The notes under the pieces are model-generated. The model was not told the DNA's origin, searched no databases, and saw nothing but the letters and a program-made list of their open reading frames with translations. Source: Peptococcaceae bacterium (GTDB lineage Bacteria; Bacillota; Desulfitobacteriia; Desulfitobacteriales; Syntrophobotulaceae). Taken from it: 64,000 nt of DNA. The DNA lies in the NCBI GenBank assembly GCA_012839895.1, contig DUML01000015.1, positions 1-64,000 on the forward strand. Direction: 5' to 3'. The translations under genes were made by a program, and so were the position numbers. Of the stretch, positions 37,660 through 48,073 are shown one piece after another; the stretch's first letter is position 1, and each line of letters begins with the position of its first letter.

Positions 37660-38505
37660 GTGGATTTTATAAAAATGCATGGTCTGGGGAATGATTTTAT
37701 TTGCCTGGATCATTTTGTTTTTCCGTCTGAGATGGATTATGGGGAACTGGCCCGTCGACTTTGCCACAGGCAATTTGGTATAGGAGCGGACGGACTTATT
37801 GTTGTTCTACCTTCCTCGCAAGCTGATGCCAGAATGCGAATTTTTAATCCGGACGGTTCTGAACCGGAAATGTGCGGGAATGGGATCCGTTGTTTTGCCC
37901 GGTATATTTATGATGCCGGCTATGTGCCAAAAGAGGAGCTTAGTGTTGAGACTTTAGCGGGAATTCTGACCGTAAAGCTTAAACTGGAAGGGAAAAAAGT
38001 ACAGTGTGTAACAGTTAATATGGGGGAACCTTGCCTTGATCCGGCAAAAATCCCGGTCTTGACGGGAAGCGCTTTGGCAGTAGAGAAGGAAATTGAGGTA
38101 GCCGGCCGTAAATTGACTTTTACCGGCGTATCCATGGGCAATCCTCATTGTGTTGTATTCGTGAAAGACTTTGCCCAGCTGGACTTTAAAACTCTGGGGC
38201 CCGCTTTAGAAAACCATAGCCTTTTTCCTAAGAAAACCAATGTGGAATTTACCAGGGTGGATAACCGGCGGGAAATTACCGTTAAAGTCTGGGAAAGAGG
38301 AGCCGGACCAACTTTAGCTTGCGGTACCGGAGCTTGTGCCGCCGTCGTGGCTGCGGTTCTGGAAGGTCGTACAGAAAGAGAAGTTACTGTTCATCTTCCC
38401 GGTGGAGATTTACAAATAGTATGGGGAGAGAATAATCAAGTTTTGATGACCGGACCGGCTGTTTATGTTTTTCGGGGCAGTCTGATTAATGATCGTTTTC
38501 AGTAA
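37660..38505 (+). CDS. dapF: Diaminopimelate epimerase
   Basis: About 281 residues. Converts LL-diaminopimelate to the meso form for lysine and peptidoglycan. The two catalytic cysteines are in MCGNGIRCFARYI and ACGTGACAAV. GTG 37660 is preceded by aagggggg and gives the family N-terminus (DFIKMHGLGNDF); ATG 37642 overlaps that site. Next to dapL, whose product it uses. Confidence 0.96.
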   Translation: MDFIKMHGLGNDFICLDHFVFPSEMDYGELARRLCHRQFGIGADGLIVVLPSSQADARMRIFNPDGSEPEMCGNGIRCFARYIYDAGYVPKEELSVETLAGILTVKLKLEGKKVQCVTVNMGEPCLDPAKIPVLTGSALAVEKEIEVAGRKLTFTGVSMGNPHCVVFVKDFAQLDFKTLGPALENHSLFPKKTNVEFTRVDNRREITVKVWERGAGPTLACGTGACAAVVAAVLEGRTEREVTVHLPGGDLQIVWGENNQVLMTGPAVYVFRGSLINDRFQ

Positions 38506-38607
38506 CATGGTCGCATACCAAGAGTTGAAGCATTAGGAAGGGCAATTATTGTTAGGTAATTATTATAGTTTTTTAAGGTTTATTTTTAAGGAGGATTCAG
38601 GAATAAT

Positions 38608-39843
38608 ATGGCATTAATTAATGAAAACTACTTAAAATTACCCGGAAGTTATCTTTTCTCGGAAATAGCCAGGAGGATTAAGGAGTTTCAAAAGGCGAAT
38701 CCTCAGGCCAAAATCATCAGGATGGGCATAGGAGATGTTACCCGTCCCTTAGTCCCAGCAGTAATTGAAGCTATGCACAAAGCTGTGGATGAGATGGGGC
38801 GGCCGGAGACTTTTCGCGGTTATGGGCCTGAACAAGGTTATCAGTTTTTGGCCCAAAAAATAATTGACTATGATTTTAAACCTTTGGGGATTGAGTTAAG
38901 TATCGATGAAGTGTTTATTAGCGACGGAGCCAAAACCGATACCGCCAACTTCCAGGAACTTTTTGGGCTTAATAACGTTATTGCCGTAACTGATCCTGTT
39001 TATCCGGTATATGTTGAAAGTAATGTCATGGCCGGAAGGACGGGTTATCCTGATCAGAACGGACAGTTTGAGGGTATTGTCTATCTGCCCTGTACGGAAG
39101 AAAATGGGATGAAACCGGCCTTACCCTCTACCAAGGTGGACCTGATTTATCTTTGCTATCCCAATAACCCTACAGGGATGACCCTTACTAAAGAAGAACT
39201 GAAGCAGTGGGTGGATTATGCCCGTGCCAATAAGTCAATTATATTATTTGATGCTGCTTATGAAGCATTTATTCAGGAAGAAGGAGTACCCCATAGCATC
39301 TATGAGATCGAAGGAGCCCGGGAAGTAGCTGTAGAATTCCGGAGTTTCTCTAAAACGGCCGGTTTTACCGGGACAAGGTGTGCCTACACCATCTTGCCCA
39401 AAGAAGTTATAGCTTATGACTCGGAGGGTAGAGCCCATAGCTTGAATAAACTATGGTTAAGGAGGCAAACCACTAAATTTAACGGTGTTTCCTATCCGGT
39501 TCAGGCTGCAGCAGCAGCTGTCTTTTCCGAGGAAGGTCAAAGACAGGTAAAAGAAACAATAGCATATTATTTGGAAAATGCCCGGATTATCAAAGAAGGG
39601 CTGGAAGAAGCGGGTTATAAGGTATTTGGAGGGGAAAACGCTCCTTATATCTGGTTAAAAACCCCCAATAACATGCCTTCTTGGGATTTCTTCGATAAAC
39701 TTATGCAAGAAGCCCATGTGGTAGGGACCCCCGGGGCAGGTTTTGGACCAAGCGGGGAAGGCTATTTTCGTTTGACAGCCTTTAATACCAGGGAAAACAC
39801 TTTGGAGGCTATTGAAAGGATTAAAACAAAAATGACATTCTAA
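38608..39843 (+). CDS. dapL: LL-diaminopimelate aminotransferase
   Basis: 411 residues, fold type I PLP enzyme. It converts tetrahydrodipicolinate directly to LL-diaminopimelate, bypassing the succinylase and acetylase routes. PLP lysine in [26 protein letters not shown] and FDAAYEAFI contact the cofactor. The N-terminus [19 protein letters not shown] is typical of DapL rather than AspC. Adjacent to dapF, so the end of meso-DAP synthesis is in one place. Confidence 0.97.
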   Translation: MALINENYLKLPGSYLFSEIARRIKEFQKANPQAKIIRMGIGDVTRPLVPAVIEAMHKAVDEMGRPETFRGYGPEQGYQFLAQKIIDYDFKPLGIELSIDEVFISDGAKTDTANFQELFGLNNVIAVTDPVYPVYVESNVMAGRTGYPDQNGQFEGIVYLPCTEENGMKPALPSTKVDLIYLCYPNNPTGMTLTKEELKQWVDYARANKSIILFDAAYEAFIQEEGVPHSIYEIEGAREVAVEFRSFSKTAGFTGTRCAYTILPKEVIAYDSEGRAHSLNKLWLRRQTTKFNGVSYPVQAAAAAVFSEEGQRQVKETIAYYLENARIIKEGLEEAGYKVFGGENAPYIWLKTPNNMPSWDFFDKLMQEAHVVGTPGAGFGPSGEGYFRLTAFNTRENTLEAIERIKTKMTF

Positions 39844-39852
39844 AGGCAAAGC

Positions 39853-39897
39853 AAAGACTTCTTCCAGCTGGCTTGGCCGTAGGAAAAGGTCTTTTTT
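39853..39897 (+). terminator. Intrinsic terminator after dapL
   Basis: aaagacttcttcc and ggaaaaggtcttt pair at 12 of 13 positions, including one G-U, and are followed by TTTT. It closes the dapF-dapL unit. Confidence 0.85.
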
Positions 39898-40057
39898 ATC
39901 AAGGCAATAAAACCCTCGAATGTATATAGCAGAGAAGGTAAGGCTATCTATAAAACAATTAATATAGTAAAAGAATTAGTACAAAGATTAATAAAAGGAT
40001 TAATAATAGGCAAGCTAAAAAATAACAAGGGATAAAAGGAAAAAGGAGTAGAATGAA

Positions 40058-40936
40058 TTGGTTAACAGTATGACCGGGTTCGGAAGAGGAGAGGCCGAAG
40101 GACTGGGATATCATTTTTCCCTCGAAATTAAAGGGGTAAACAGCCGCTTTTTGGAAGTTGTTGTTAAGATACCCAAAAACTTAATCGGCTGGGAGGAAAG
40201 AGTGCGCAAAATTATTCAGGACAAAGTTAGCAGGGGACGAATTGAGGTTTATATTAATATTAAGGAAACAGGAGAAAAAAAGAGATTTGTCAAGGTTGAC
40301 AAAGATTTATCCCTGGCGTATGATAATTCCTTGAAGGAACTGGCTAATTTGCTGAATACGGCTTATCAAACAGATATTTACCGTTTAATAACCTTGCCTG
40401 AAGTGATAAGTATCGAAGAAGCAGAGCTTGACACTGATTCTTTGTGGCCGCTAATGGAGAAGGCCTTAGACGCTGCTCTTGCAGAACTCCTTGAAATGCG
40501 CCGGCTGGAAGGCCAAAAGTTAGTTGAGGATTTGCTGCAAAAGTTGAGCAGCTTGGATGAAATAAGAAATGAGATTGCAGTCCGCGCTCCTCTGGTAGTG
40601 AGTGAGTACCGGCGGAAGCTCAAAGAGAAATTGGCGCTTTTATTAAACGATACCGGGATAGATGAAACAAGGCTAAATATGGAAATTGCTCTCTTTGCCG
40701 ACCGTGCTTCTATTGAAGAGGAGTTGGTCAGGTTGGCAAGTCATCTGGAGCAATTTAAAAGTGCCGTTTTTTCTTCAGGACCGGTTGGCCGGAAACTTGA
40801 TTTTCTTGTACAGGAAATGAACAGAGAGATTAATACCATCGGTTCCAAGGCCAACGACCTGGAGATTTCCAAATTAGTGGTGGAAGGTAAAAGTGAACTG
40901 GAAAAAATACGGGAACAAATTCAAAACATTGAATAA
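40058..40936 (+). CDS. yicC: YicC family endoribonuclease
   Basis: 292 residues beginning NSMTGFGRGEA, the family N-terminal signature, with the ending EKIREQIQNIE. Homologues are RNA endonucleases involved in small-RNA turnover and stationary-phase survival. Start is TTG 40058 after aaaaggag; ATG 40070 is in frame but too far. First gene of the yicC-remA-gmk-rpoZ-coaBC-metK run, matching yloC-remA-gmk-rpoZ order in Bacillus. Confidence 0.93.
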   Translation: MVNSMTGFGRGEAEGLGYHFSLEIKGVNSRFLEVVVKIPKNLIGWEERVRKIIQDKVSRGRIEVYINIKETGEKKRFVKVDKDLSLAYDNSLKELANLLNTAYQTDIYRLITLPEVISIEEAELDTDSLWPLMEKALDAALAELLEMRRLEGQKLVEDLLQKLSSLDEIRNEIAVRAPLVVSEYRRKLKEKLALLLNDTGIDETRLNMEIALFADRASIEEELVRLASHLEQFKSAVFSSGPVGRKLDFLVQEMNREINTIGSKANDLEISKLVVEGKSELEKIREQIQNIE

Positions 40937-41006
40937 CTAAAGTTCTACAACAATGTGGGGACTTAAATAGCGAGCTTCGAACATTAAATTTATAGGAGGG
41001 AACGAT

Positions 41007-41276
41007 TTGGATATCAAACTTATTAACATTGGTTTTGGCAACATTGTTACAGCTAACAGGATTATTGCTATTGTCAGTCCGGAATCTGCCCCAATAAAAA
41101 GAATAATTCAAGAAGCGCGAGATGCAGGTTTGCTTATTGACGCTACATATGGAAGAAGAACGCGAGCCGTGGTGATTTGTGACAGCCATCATGTCATTCT
41201 TTCCGCTGTCCAGCCTGAAACTGTAGCTCACCGTTTAACGGCTAAAGAAGCTGCTAACGACGACCCCACAGATTAA
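41007..41276 (+). CDS. remA: RemA family regulator (DUF370)
   Basis: 89 residues of the DUF370 family. In B. subtilis RemA is a DNA-binding activator of matrix and osmoprotection genes that forms rings. Conserved stretch [36 protein letters not shown] and [18 protein letters not shown] start 41007 after aggaggga. Placed as in Bacillus between yicC and gmk. Confidence 0.95.
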   Translation: MDIKLINIGFGNIVTANRIIAIVSPESAPIKRIIQEARDAGLLIDATYGRRTRAVVICDSHHVILSAVQPETVAHRLTAKEAANDDPTD

Positions 41277-41295
41277 AAGCATTAGGAGGATTAAA

Positions 41296-41904
41296 GTGAT
41301 AAGTAACGAGGGGATGCTGGTTGTAGTATCTGGTCCGGCAGGAGTAGGCAAAGGAACACTTTGCCGGGCTCTGTTTGCCGCTTGGCCAGGTTTAGAATAT
41401 TCTGTCTCTGTAACTACACGGAACCCTCGGCCGGGTGAAACCGAAGGCAAGGAATATTATTTCCGAACCAGGGAAGAATTCATGGAAATGATTAAGAATA
41501 ATGAATTTTTGGAGTGGGCTGAGTTCTGTGGAAATTATTATGGGACTCCAAGATTTCATGTGGAGAGTGTTTTAGCGCGGAAAAAGACAATTTTATTGGA
41601 AATCGATATTCAAGGTGCCAAACAAGTGAAAGCAAAATATCCGGACGGGGTATTCATCTTTATCGTTCCGCCTTCTCTTGCTACCTTGTCCCAAAGACTC
41701 CGTTCCAGGGGCACGGAGCCGGAAGATGTCATAGAACGTCGTTTGGCTACCGCCCTTAAGGAGTTAGAAAATATTTATGACTATGATTATGTTGTGGAAA
41801 ATGACGAAGTCGATGTGGCGGTAGAAAAGCTGAAGAGTATAATAATAGCAGAAAAATGCAGGGTAAAGCGCAAGTCTTTTTCTTTTAAGGGGGAAATCAA
41901 ATGA
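41296..41904 (+). CDS. gmk: Guanylate kinase
   Basis: 202 residues. Phosphorylates GMP to GDP. P-loop [12 protein letters not shown] (about 13-24), GMP-binding [11 protein letters not shown] and EYYF, lid with [17 protein letters not shown]. Start GTG 41296 after aggagg. Overlaps rpoZ by 4 bp (ATGA). Confidence 0.97.
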   Translation: MISNEGMLVVVSGPAGVGKGTLCRALFAAWPGLEYSVSVTTRNPRPGETEGKEYYFRTREEFMEMIKNNEFLEWAEFCGNYYGTPRFHVESVLARKKTILLEIDIQGAKQVKAKYPDGVFIFIVPPSLATLSQRLRSRGTEPEDVIERRLATALKELENIYDYDYVVENDEVDVAVEKLKSIIIAEKCRVKRKSFSFKGEIK

Positions 41905-42104
41905 GACAACCTTCTTTGGATATCCTAATGTCCGAGGTGGACAGTAAATATACTCTGGTTGTTGTTGCCGCGAAGCGAGCCCGGGCCCTGATGGATAACT
42001 CCAACTCTGAGGAGATTAAGGACATCAAGCCTGTCAGTCGCGCTTTGGAAGAAATAGCCGAGCATAAGTTAAGATACGAGTTTGTTAAAGAAGGTAACAA
42101 ATAA
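41901..42104 (+). CDS. rpoZ: DNA-directed RNA polymerase omega subunit
   Basis: 67 residues. Conserved [14 protein letters not shown] and [17 protein letters not shown] blocks of omega, which helps RNA polymerase assembly and ppGpp response. Overlaps gmk (4 bp) and coaBC (1 bp), showing tight translational coupling. Confidence 0.94.
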   Translation: MRQPSLDILMSEVDSKYTLVVVAAKRARALMDNSNSEEIKDIKPVSRALEEIAEHKLRYEFVKEGNK

Positions 42105-43321
42105 TGCTTAAAGGAAAAACCATCCTCTTAGGCGTGACAGGAGGAATTGCAGCTTATAAATCCGTAGAAATAGTAAGCAGGCTGCGTAAAGAAGGAGCCC
42201 AAGTAGATGTTGTCATGACTAAAGCGGCAACTGAATTTGTCTCGCCTTTAACTTTTAGGAGCCTCTCTTTAAGGCCTGTTTATACGGATATGTTTGCTGA
42301 GCCTAAATCCTGGAACGTTGAGCATATTGCCTTGGCTGAAAGAGCTGATTATGTTCTGGTTGCCCCGGCGACTGCCAATATTATTGCCAAAATGGCTTTA
42401 GGCCTTGCCGACGATTTTCTTTCTACGGTGCTCTTAGCAGTAAGAAAACCAATATTGGTGGCTCCGGCTATGAACCAGGCCATGTATCACCATCCTGCCA
42501 CGCAGCAAAACCTCAAGACTCTCAGAGAGAGAGGGGTTCATATTATTGGGCCCGCCCGTGGATTTCAGGCTTGCGGGAGCGAAGGCGAAGGCAGGATGAG
42601 CGAACCGGCGGAGATTTTGGCGAAACTCATGGCTTTAATAAGCGCCAAGCAAGTATTACAGGGTCAAAAAGTATTGGTAACGGCTGGTGGGACCCGGGAA
42701 CCAATTGATCCGGTAAGATATATTGGTAATTTCAGCTCGGGGAAAATGGGCTATGCTATTGCTTCCGCCTTTGCAGAAGCAGGAGCGGACGTTACTCTGG
42801 TCAGTGCTCCTACAGCTCTTCAACCGCCTGTTGGAGTTAAGGTTATTAATGTTTTAACGGCAGAGGATATGTATCGGGAAGTATTAAAGCTGTATAAAGA
42901 CCAGGATATTGTGATTAAAGCAGCTGCGGTCGCCGACTATCGTCCTCAAATATGTAAAGAACAAAAAATTAAAAAAAGCGGAGAGAATTTAGTTCTGGAA
43001 TTGGTCCCTAACCCGGACATATTAGCAGCTTTGGGAGAACAAAAAGAGCATCAGTTTTTAGTTGGTTTTGCGGCCGAAACAGAGAATATTTTACATAATG
43101 GCCTAGAAAAAATGAGAAAGAAGAAAGCTAATATGTTGGTGGTTAATGATGTGACCAAGCCGGGAGCCGGTTTTGGCACGGATACTAATATAGTTAGTTT
43201 TCTTTTTGAAGACGGAACCCGGAAAGATTTGCCAAGAATGAGCAAACTGGAAATAGCCCGGGAATTGGTTAAAGAAATAGCTGCCTTAAAAAAGGAAAAG
43301 GATACTAAAAAAAAGGAGTGA
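42104..43321 (+). CDS. coaBC: Bifunctional phosphopantothenoylcysteine decarboxylase/synthetase
   Basis: 405 residues. N-terminal flavin CoaC part: [15 protein letters not shown], the active-site His in [13 protein letters not shown], and [12 protein letters not shown]-terminal CoaB part from about residue 190: [28 protein letters not shown] and [10 protein letters not shown]. Makes 4'-phosphopantetheine from phosphopantothenate for CoA. In operon with rpoZ. Confidence 0.96.
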   Translation: MLKGKTILLGVTGGIAAYKSVEIVSRLRKEGAQVDVVMTKAATEFVSPLTFRSLSLRPVYTDMFAEPKSWNVEHIALAERADYVLVAPATANIIAKMALGLADDFLSTVLLAVRKPILVAPAMNQAMYHHPATQQNLKTLRERGVHIIGPARGFQACGSEGEGRMSEPAEILAKLMALISAKQVLQGQKVLVTAGGTREPIDPVRYIGNFSSGKMGYAIASAFAEAGADVTLVSAPTALQPPVGVKVINVLTAEDMYREVLKLYKDQDIVIKAAAVADYRPQICKEQKIKKSGENLVLELVPNPDILAALGEQKEHQFLVGFAAETENILHNGLEKMRKKKANMLVVNDVTKPGAGFGTDTNIVSFLFEDGTRKDLPRMSKLEIARELVKEIAALKKEKDTKKKE

Positions 43322-43328
43322 TTTCTGG

Positions 43329-44510
43329 ATGGTTTACAAATTATTTACTTCAGAATCCGTTACGGAAGGACATCCTGATAAAATATGCGACCAAATTTCA
43401 GATGCCATCCTGGATTCCGTGTTAAGGGAAGACAAATATGCTCGTGTAGCCTGTGAAACAGCCGTTACTACCGGTTTAGTCTTGGTTAGCGGGGAGATAA
43501 CCACCACTTGTTATGTAGATATTCCCAAAATCGTTCGCGATACCGTTCGTCAAATAGGCTATACAAGAGCAAAATACGGCTTTGATGCCGATACTTGCGC
43601 AGTTTTGACTTCAATTGGCGAACAATCTTCGGATATTGCCATGGGTGTGGACAGGGCTTTAGAGGTTAGAAATTCAGATACCCAAGAAGAAGAAATTGGT
43701 GCTGGGGATCAAGGCATGATGTTTGGTTATGCTACCAACGAAAGCGAAGGTTATATGCCTTTGCCAATTGACTTGGCCCATAAACTGGCCCGGAGGTTGG
43801 CTGAGGTCCGCAAATCGGATTTGCTGGATTATTTAAGGCCGGACGGGAAGACTCAGGTTACCGTGGAATACCGGGACGGGAAGCCGGTCAGAGTAGATAC
43901 AATAGTCATTTCTACCCAGCATCATCCGGAGGTAAGCCAAGATCAAATTCGCAGGGATATTCTGGAAAATGTGGTGGCTCCAATAATACCTTCCGCAATG
44001 CTTGATGATAATACGCGCTATTTTATTAATCCTACAGGAAGGTTTGTCATAGGAGGTCCTCAAGGAGATGCCGGACTCACCGGCCGTAAAATAATTGTTG
44101 ACACTTATGGCGGTATGGCCAGGCACGGCGGTGGCGCTTTTTCCGGTAAGGATCCCACTAAAGTAGACCGTTCCGGCGCTTATGCCGCTCGGTATGTTGC
44201 CAAAAATGTGGTGGCTGCAGGTTTGGCCGAGCGTTGTGAAATTCAAGTAGCCTATGCTATCGGAGTAGCCCATCCCGTATCCATTTCTGTAGAGACTTTT
44301 GGCACGGGTAAACTGAGCGATGAAAAAATTGTCCGGCTTATCAAAGAACATTTTGATTTGCGTCCGGCTGCAATTATTCGGGATTTGGATCTTCGCCGGC
44401 CGATTTATCAGCAAACGGCGGTTTACGGTCATTTTGGCCGAACGGACTTGGATTTGCCTTGGGAAAGGCTGGATAAAGTTGAAATCCTCAGAGAAAGCGC
44501 AGGGCTTTAG
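43329..44510 (+). CDS. metK: S-adenosylmethionine synthetase
   Basis: 393 residues. Makes SAM from methionine and ATP. Conserved [32 protein letters not shown], and [16 protein letters not shown]. Starts 7 bp after coaBC, so probably in the same transcript. Unlike metNIQ it has no SAM riboswitch directly upstream. Confidence 0.98.
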   Translation: MVYKLFTSESVTEGHPDKICDQISDAILDSVLREDKYARVACETAVTTGLVLVSGEITTTCYVDIPKIVRDTVRQIGYTRAKYGFDADTCAVLTSIGEQSSDIAMGVDRALEVRNSDTQEEEIGAGDQGMMFGYATNESEGYMPLPIDLAHKLARRLAEVRKSDLLDYLRPDGKTQVTVEYRDGKPVRVDTIVISTQHHPEVSQDQIRRDILENVVAPIIPSAMLDDNTRYFINPTGRFVIGGPQGDAGLTGRKIIVDTYGGMARHGGGAFSGKDPTKVDRSGAYAARYVAKNVVAAGLAERCEIQVAYAIGVAHPVSISVETFGTGKLSDEKIVRLIKEHFDLRPAAIIRDLDLRRPIYQQTAVYGHFGRTDLDLPWERLDKVEILRESAGL

Positions 44511-44827
44511 AAGCAAAAAACTAAAGCTATTACAAAACTGAAGTTATTACGATTTAAAGGTTGGGGCTATTGCCAAACGAAAATTTGTTAGGCAATAGCC
44601 CTTTCCCTCAATAGTGCAAAAAATATACTTTCTTTGAGATTAAAGAAAGAACTAAAATTAATAAAAGTATAATACTTTTAAGAATTGTTTTATTGTTATA
44701 TAATAATGGCATTATTTATAATTAGGATTTAGGACAGAGGCACAACGGATATATTTTTAAATATTAGGGTTTATTTTATGGTCAAATGAATATAATCTAA
44801 ATGATTTGAGGCAGGAGGACTGATAAG
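44511..44827. other. metK-paaK intergenic region
   Basis: 317 bp holding the metK terminator (44563-44604), then AT-rich sequence with several TATAAT-like words (such as 44699-44704 and 44791-44796). None has a good -35, so no promoter is called. The word agtgcaaaaaatatac (about 44613-44628) resembles the right terminus of the dispersed element. Confidence 0.6.
44563..44604 (+). terminator. Intrinsic terminator after metK
   Basis: ggggctattgcc and ggcaatagccc form an 11-12 bp stem with a loop of about 16 nt, then ctttccc. Same GGCTATTG core as the hairpin after ileS (7424-7464). Confidence 0.75.
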
Positions 44828-46087
44828 ATGGACAAAACTGAATTGTTAAACGGTTTAAGGAAAACTATCCAACAAGTTTTGAAAGCTCCGTATTATCAAA
44901 AAAAGCTGGCTGAAGTAGGTATCTTTTATCCGGCAGATGTGAAAACTTTGGAGGACTTCCAGAGAATCCCTTTAACAGAAAAAGAAGACCTGCGTCAAAA
45001 CTATCCTTTTGGCTTGATGGCTGAGCCATTAGAAAAAATTGTCCGTGTCCACGCTTCCTCAGGGACAACAGGTAAACCTACTGTTGTTGGCTATACCCGG
45101 GAAGATATTAAACTCTGGGCTCAAATTGTGGCCAATAGCTTAAGGCGGGTTGGAGTTACTTCCAACGATGTTATCCAAATAGCATATGGCTATGGCTTAT
45201 TTACCGGGGGGATGGGCTTGCACTATGGCTGTGAAGAACTTGGTGCTATGGCTATTCCTATTTCCGGAGGGAATACCCACCGCCAATTAATGATCATGCG
45301 GGATTTTGGCAGCACGGTGTTATGCTGTACACCGTCTTATGCTTTGTATCTGGCTGAAAGCCTGGAAGAAGCAGGGATATCCAAGGAAGATCTCAAACTT
45401 AGAGTTGGAGTTTTTGGCGCTGAACCATGGACGGAACGAATGAGAGCAGAGCTAGAAGCGCGCTTAGGGATTAGAGCTCTGGATATTTACGGCCTGAGTG
45501 AAATTATGGGACCGGGAGTGGCTATGGAGTGCCTAAAGTGCAATGGTTTGCATATTGATGAACATTTCTATCCGGAAGTACTGGATGAAGAAGGCAATAT
45601 CTTACCGGAAGGAGAAACGGGGGAATTGGTCTTTACCAGCCTTGGGAAAATGGGATTCCCGGTCTTACGCTATCGAACCAAGGACTTAAGCAGTATCACT
45701 TACGGTACTTGTGAATGCGGCCATACAGGTTGGTCTATGCAGAGAGTTTCGGCACGGGTAGATGATATGCTCATCATCCGCGGCGTAAATGTCTTCCCCA
45801 GTCAAATTGAAGAAGCTATTTTATCAGTGGGTGGAATTGAACCTCATTACTTAATTGTTGTAGATAGGGAAGCCAATCTCGATACGTTGGAAGTCTTAGT
45901 GGAAGTCAGCCCTGACAGCTTTTCGGATGAAATCCGGGAATTGGAGCAATTACAAGATAAGTTAAAGGCCAAAATTGAAGATACTATTGGCATTTCAGCC
46001 CGGGTTCGCTTGGTAGAGCCCAAGAGCATCCCTCGTAGTGAAGGCAAAGCCAAGAGGGTAGAAGATAAACGGAAAAAAATTTTTTAA
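44828..46087 (+). CDS. Phenylacetate-CoA ligase family adenylate-forming enzyme
   Basis: 419 residues, length normal for PaaK. AMP motif ASSGTTGKPTVVGYT (about 78-92), IYGLSEIMGPG and the C-terminal domain with RVSARVDDMLIIRGVNVFP. Activates an aryl acid such as phenylacetate or an indole/aryl acetate to its CoA thioester. Followed by an ACT protein, a pairing common in anaerobes that ferment aromatic amino acids. Substrate not determined. Confidence 0.9.
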   Translation: MDKTELLNGLRKTIQQVLKAPYYQKKLAEVGIFYPADVKTLEDFQRIPLTEKEDLRQNYPFGLMAEPLEKIVRVHASSGTTGKPTVVGYTREDIKLWAQIVANSLRRVGVTSNDVIQIAYGYGLFTGGMGLHYGCEELGAMAIPISGGNTHRQLMIMRDFGSTVLCCTPSYALYLAESLEEAGISKEDLKLRVGVFGAEPWTERMRAELEARLGIRALDIYGLSEIMGPGVAMECLKCNGLHIDEHFYPEVLDEEGNILPEGETGELVFTSLGKMGFPVLRYRTKDLSSITYGTCECGHTGWSMQRVSARVDDMLIIRGVNVFPSQIEEAILSVGGIEPHYLIVVDREANLDTLEVLVEVSPDSFSDEIRELEQLQDKLKAKIEDTIGISARVRLVEPKSIPRSEGKAKRVEDKRKKIF

Positions 46088-46149
46088 CATAATTTTAACC
46101 TAGAAATAATTTTTTGATTGGTAGAAAAATATAAAAACAATTGAATATA

Positions 46150-46158
46150 TGGTATAAT
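46150..46158 (+). promoter_or_regulatory. Extended -10 promoter candidate before the ACT gene
   Basis: TGGTATAAT is a perfect TGnTATAAT extended -10 about 50 nt upstream of the ACT gene; no good -35 is seen. Confidence 0.45.
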
Positions 46159-46211
46159 TTGTTTAGTATGGCTTATTTCTCCTATTAATAGGATAAGGAG
46201 GACTGAAAACT

Positions 46212-46613
46212 ATGCTTCAGCTGTCCATTTTTCTGGAAAATGCTAAAGGACGCTTAGCTCAAGTACTTAATTTATTAGCCGAGCAAGGAGTAAATATTAG
46301 AGCCCTTTCCTTGGCTGATACTAAGGATTATGGAGTGTTAAGAATTATTGTGGAGAACCCTGAAGAAGTTGCCGCCAAATTGCGCCAACATAACTGCGTA
46401 GTGAAGTTAACCCCGGTTTGGGTCCTTAAAGTACCGGACCGTCCCGGTGGGCTTGCTGAAATCCTGAGTAAGCTGGTAGATGAGGGGGTTATTGTTGAAT
46501 ATATGTATGCTTTTGTTGAGAAAGAAAATGAACAGGCTCAAGTTGTATTAAGAGTCCGGGATAAGGATATTATGCAGGCAGCAATGGAAAAGGTTATGGC
46601 TGAAAGGAATTAG
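46212..46613 (+). CDS. Tandem ACT domain protein
   Basis: 133 residues made of two ACT domains: LSIFLENAKGRLAQVLNLLAE at the start and VLKVPDRPGGLAEILSKL from about residue 75. ACT pairs bind small ligands, usually amino acids. Proteins of this type are commonly found next to paaK-like genes, so it may sense an aromatic amino acid or its product; that role is an inference. Confidence 0.87.
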   Translation: MLQLSIFLENAKGRLAQVLNLLAEQGVNIRALSLADTKDYGVLRIIVENPEEVAAKLRQHNCVVKLTPVWVLKVPDRPGGLAEILSKLVDEGVIVEYMYAFVEKENEQAQVVLRVRDKDIMQAAMEKVMAERN

Positions 46614-46767
46614 TCCCAATTTCCTATTGAAAGGAAAAAGCAGGGCTTGTCATAATTAGGATTAACTGGATTAGGATAACTGGTGATGGAGGAAAAATGG
46701 GTTTAGAGGATGGAGTTTTTTAGATTCATAGCCCATAACCTAGATTGAGAAGATAAGGGGGGCAAAA

Positions 46768-47841
46768 ATGTCTACAGTTCAGAAAAATGAGGAGGGAAGT
46801 TTAAGTTTGGAGCCTGCTACATGGGAAACAGCCATATTGTTTCTCGACTGTGAGGGCTATTGTAAAGGCCTTAATAATGGCTCCATAATTTTCCTCGACA
46901 AACTGACAGGAGGATTATACAGTAAACATTTATCCGAGCTCGGTTCCCAGGATTTTAATATTTTAAAAGCTCTCCGGCCGGAGAATCAGGCTGTCTTAAT
47001 GGAACATCTGCAAAAGTGTCAAGGTGAGGACAATATCGTTAAATCCATTTTGCAGTTTCAGTCCCCTCAAGGGGGCTATCGGCACTTGGAAGTCATTTCT
47101 TTTCCGGGCTGCCAGAAAGATAATTATTTTTTGAGTTTAGTGCATGATCTTAATTATCTATACAGCCTTAATGCTATGTTGGTCCGACTGGAAGAACTAA
47201 ATTTAGTCGGAAAGATCGCCGGCAGCGTAGCTCATGAGGTGCGCAACCCTCTTACTGTGGTCAGAGGTCATTTGCAATTACTCACTTGGGATAAAGCTCT
47301 GGCAAATGTTAATGAACGCCTGGAAACCATGATTATGGAAATTGACAGAGCGGTTGAAATCCTGAATGAGTTGCTATATATGAGCAGACCTAGAAAGCCT
47401 AGAATGGAAAGGGAAAATATTAATACAATTTTAAATAATCTCTATCAGCTCCTGAATGCTGAGGCTCTGGTAAATCTTCATGAAGTGGTCTATGAGCTGG
47501 AAGAAGTACCGGATGTCATGCTGGATAAGAAAAAATTCCGGCAAGTTGTTTTGAATCTGGTGAATAACGGCTTGCAGGCCATGGAGGAACACGGAAAGGT
47601 TATTATCCGGACTTATTCTAAAGACGGTAAAGTCTATTTTTCTGTTAAGGATCATGGTAAAGGTATTCCGCCTGAAATTCTGCAAAAACTCGGCACTCCT
47701 TTTTTAACAACCAAAACTAATGGAACTGGTTTAGGGCTGGCTGCCTGCTATAATATCATTGCTGAGCATAAAGCCAAAATGGAAGTCGAAACCGGCCCCG
47801 AGGAGACAACCTTTACTGTTATTTTTAATGCAGCAGATTAA
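46768..47841 (+). CDS. Soluble PAS-like sensor histidine kinase
   Basis: 357 residues without membrane helices. A divergent N-terminal sensor region (1-140, PAS-like) precedes the H-box GSVAHEVRNPLTVVRGH (His about 155) and the HATPase_c domain with NLVNNGLQAM, DHGKGIPPEIL and TNGTGLGLA. The H-box resembles sporulation-type phosphorelay kinases that phosphorylate Spo0F. No response regulator is adjacent, so it is an orphan kinase. Ribosome site aagggggg. Confidence 0.88.
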   Translation: MSTVQKNEEGSLSLEPATWETAILFLDCEGYCKGLNNGSIIFLDKLTGGLYSKHLSELGSQDFNILKALRPENQAVLMEHLQKCQGEDNIVKSILQFQSPQGGYRHLEVISFPGCQKDNYFLSLVHDLNYLYSLNAMLVRLEELNLVGKIAGSVAHEVRNPLTVVRGHLQLLTWDKALANVNERLETMIMEIDRAVEILNELLYMSRPRKPRMERENINTILNNLYQLLNAEALVNLHEVVYELEEVPDVMLDKKKFRQVVLNLVNNGLQAMEEHGKVIIRTYSKDGKVYFSVKDHGKGIPPEILQKLGTPFLTTKTNGTGLGLAACYNIIAEHKAKMEVETGPEETTFTVIFNAAD

Positions 47842-48073
47842 ACCGGCTAATTCCTAACCGCTTTTTAGACTATTAGTCTAAAAATTTAGGGATATTAGGA
47901 ATTTAATGGGTATAATTTAAATAGATATAAATTTTTATATATAAAAAGAATTAAGCTTCGTAAGAGATAATGATTTTGCTATCATTATTTTTTTTATTTT
48001 CAGGGATAAACAAATCATACCCCTACTCCATACACTATGATGGAGAAAATCTTGCTAAAAGGAGGAAAACAAA

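Noticed and set aside
43322-43328. SAM riboswitch before metK
   Set aside because: Only 7 bp separate coaBC and metK, leaving no room; the SAM-I riboswitch is at metNIQ.
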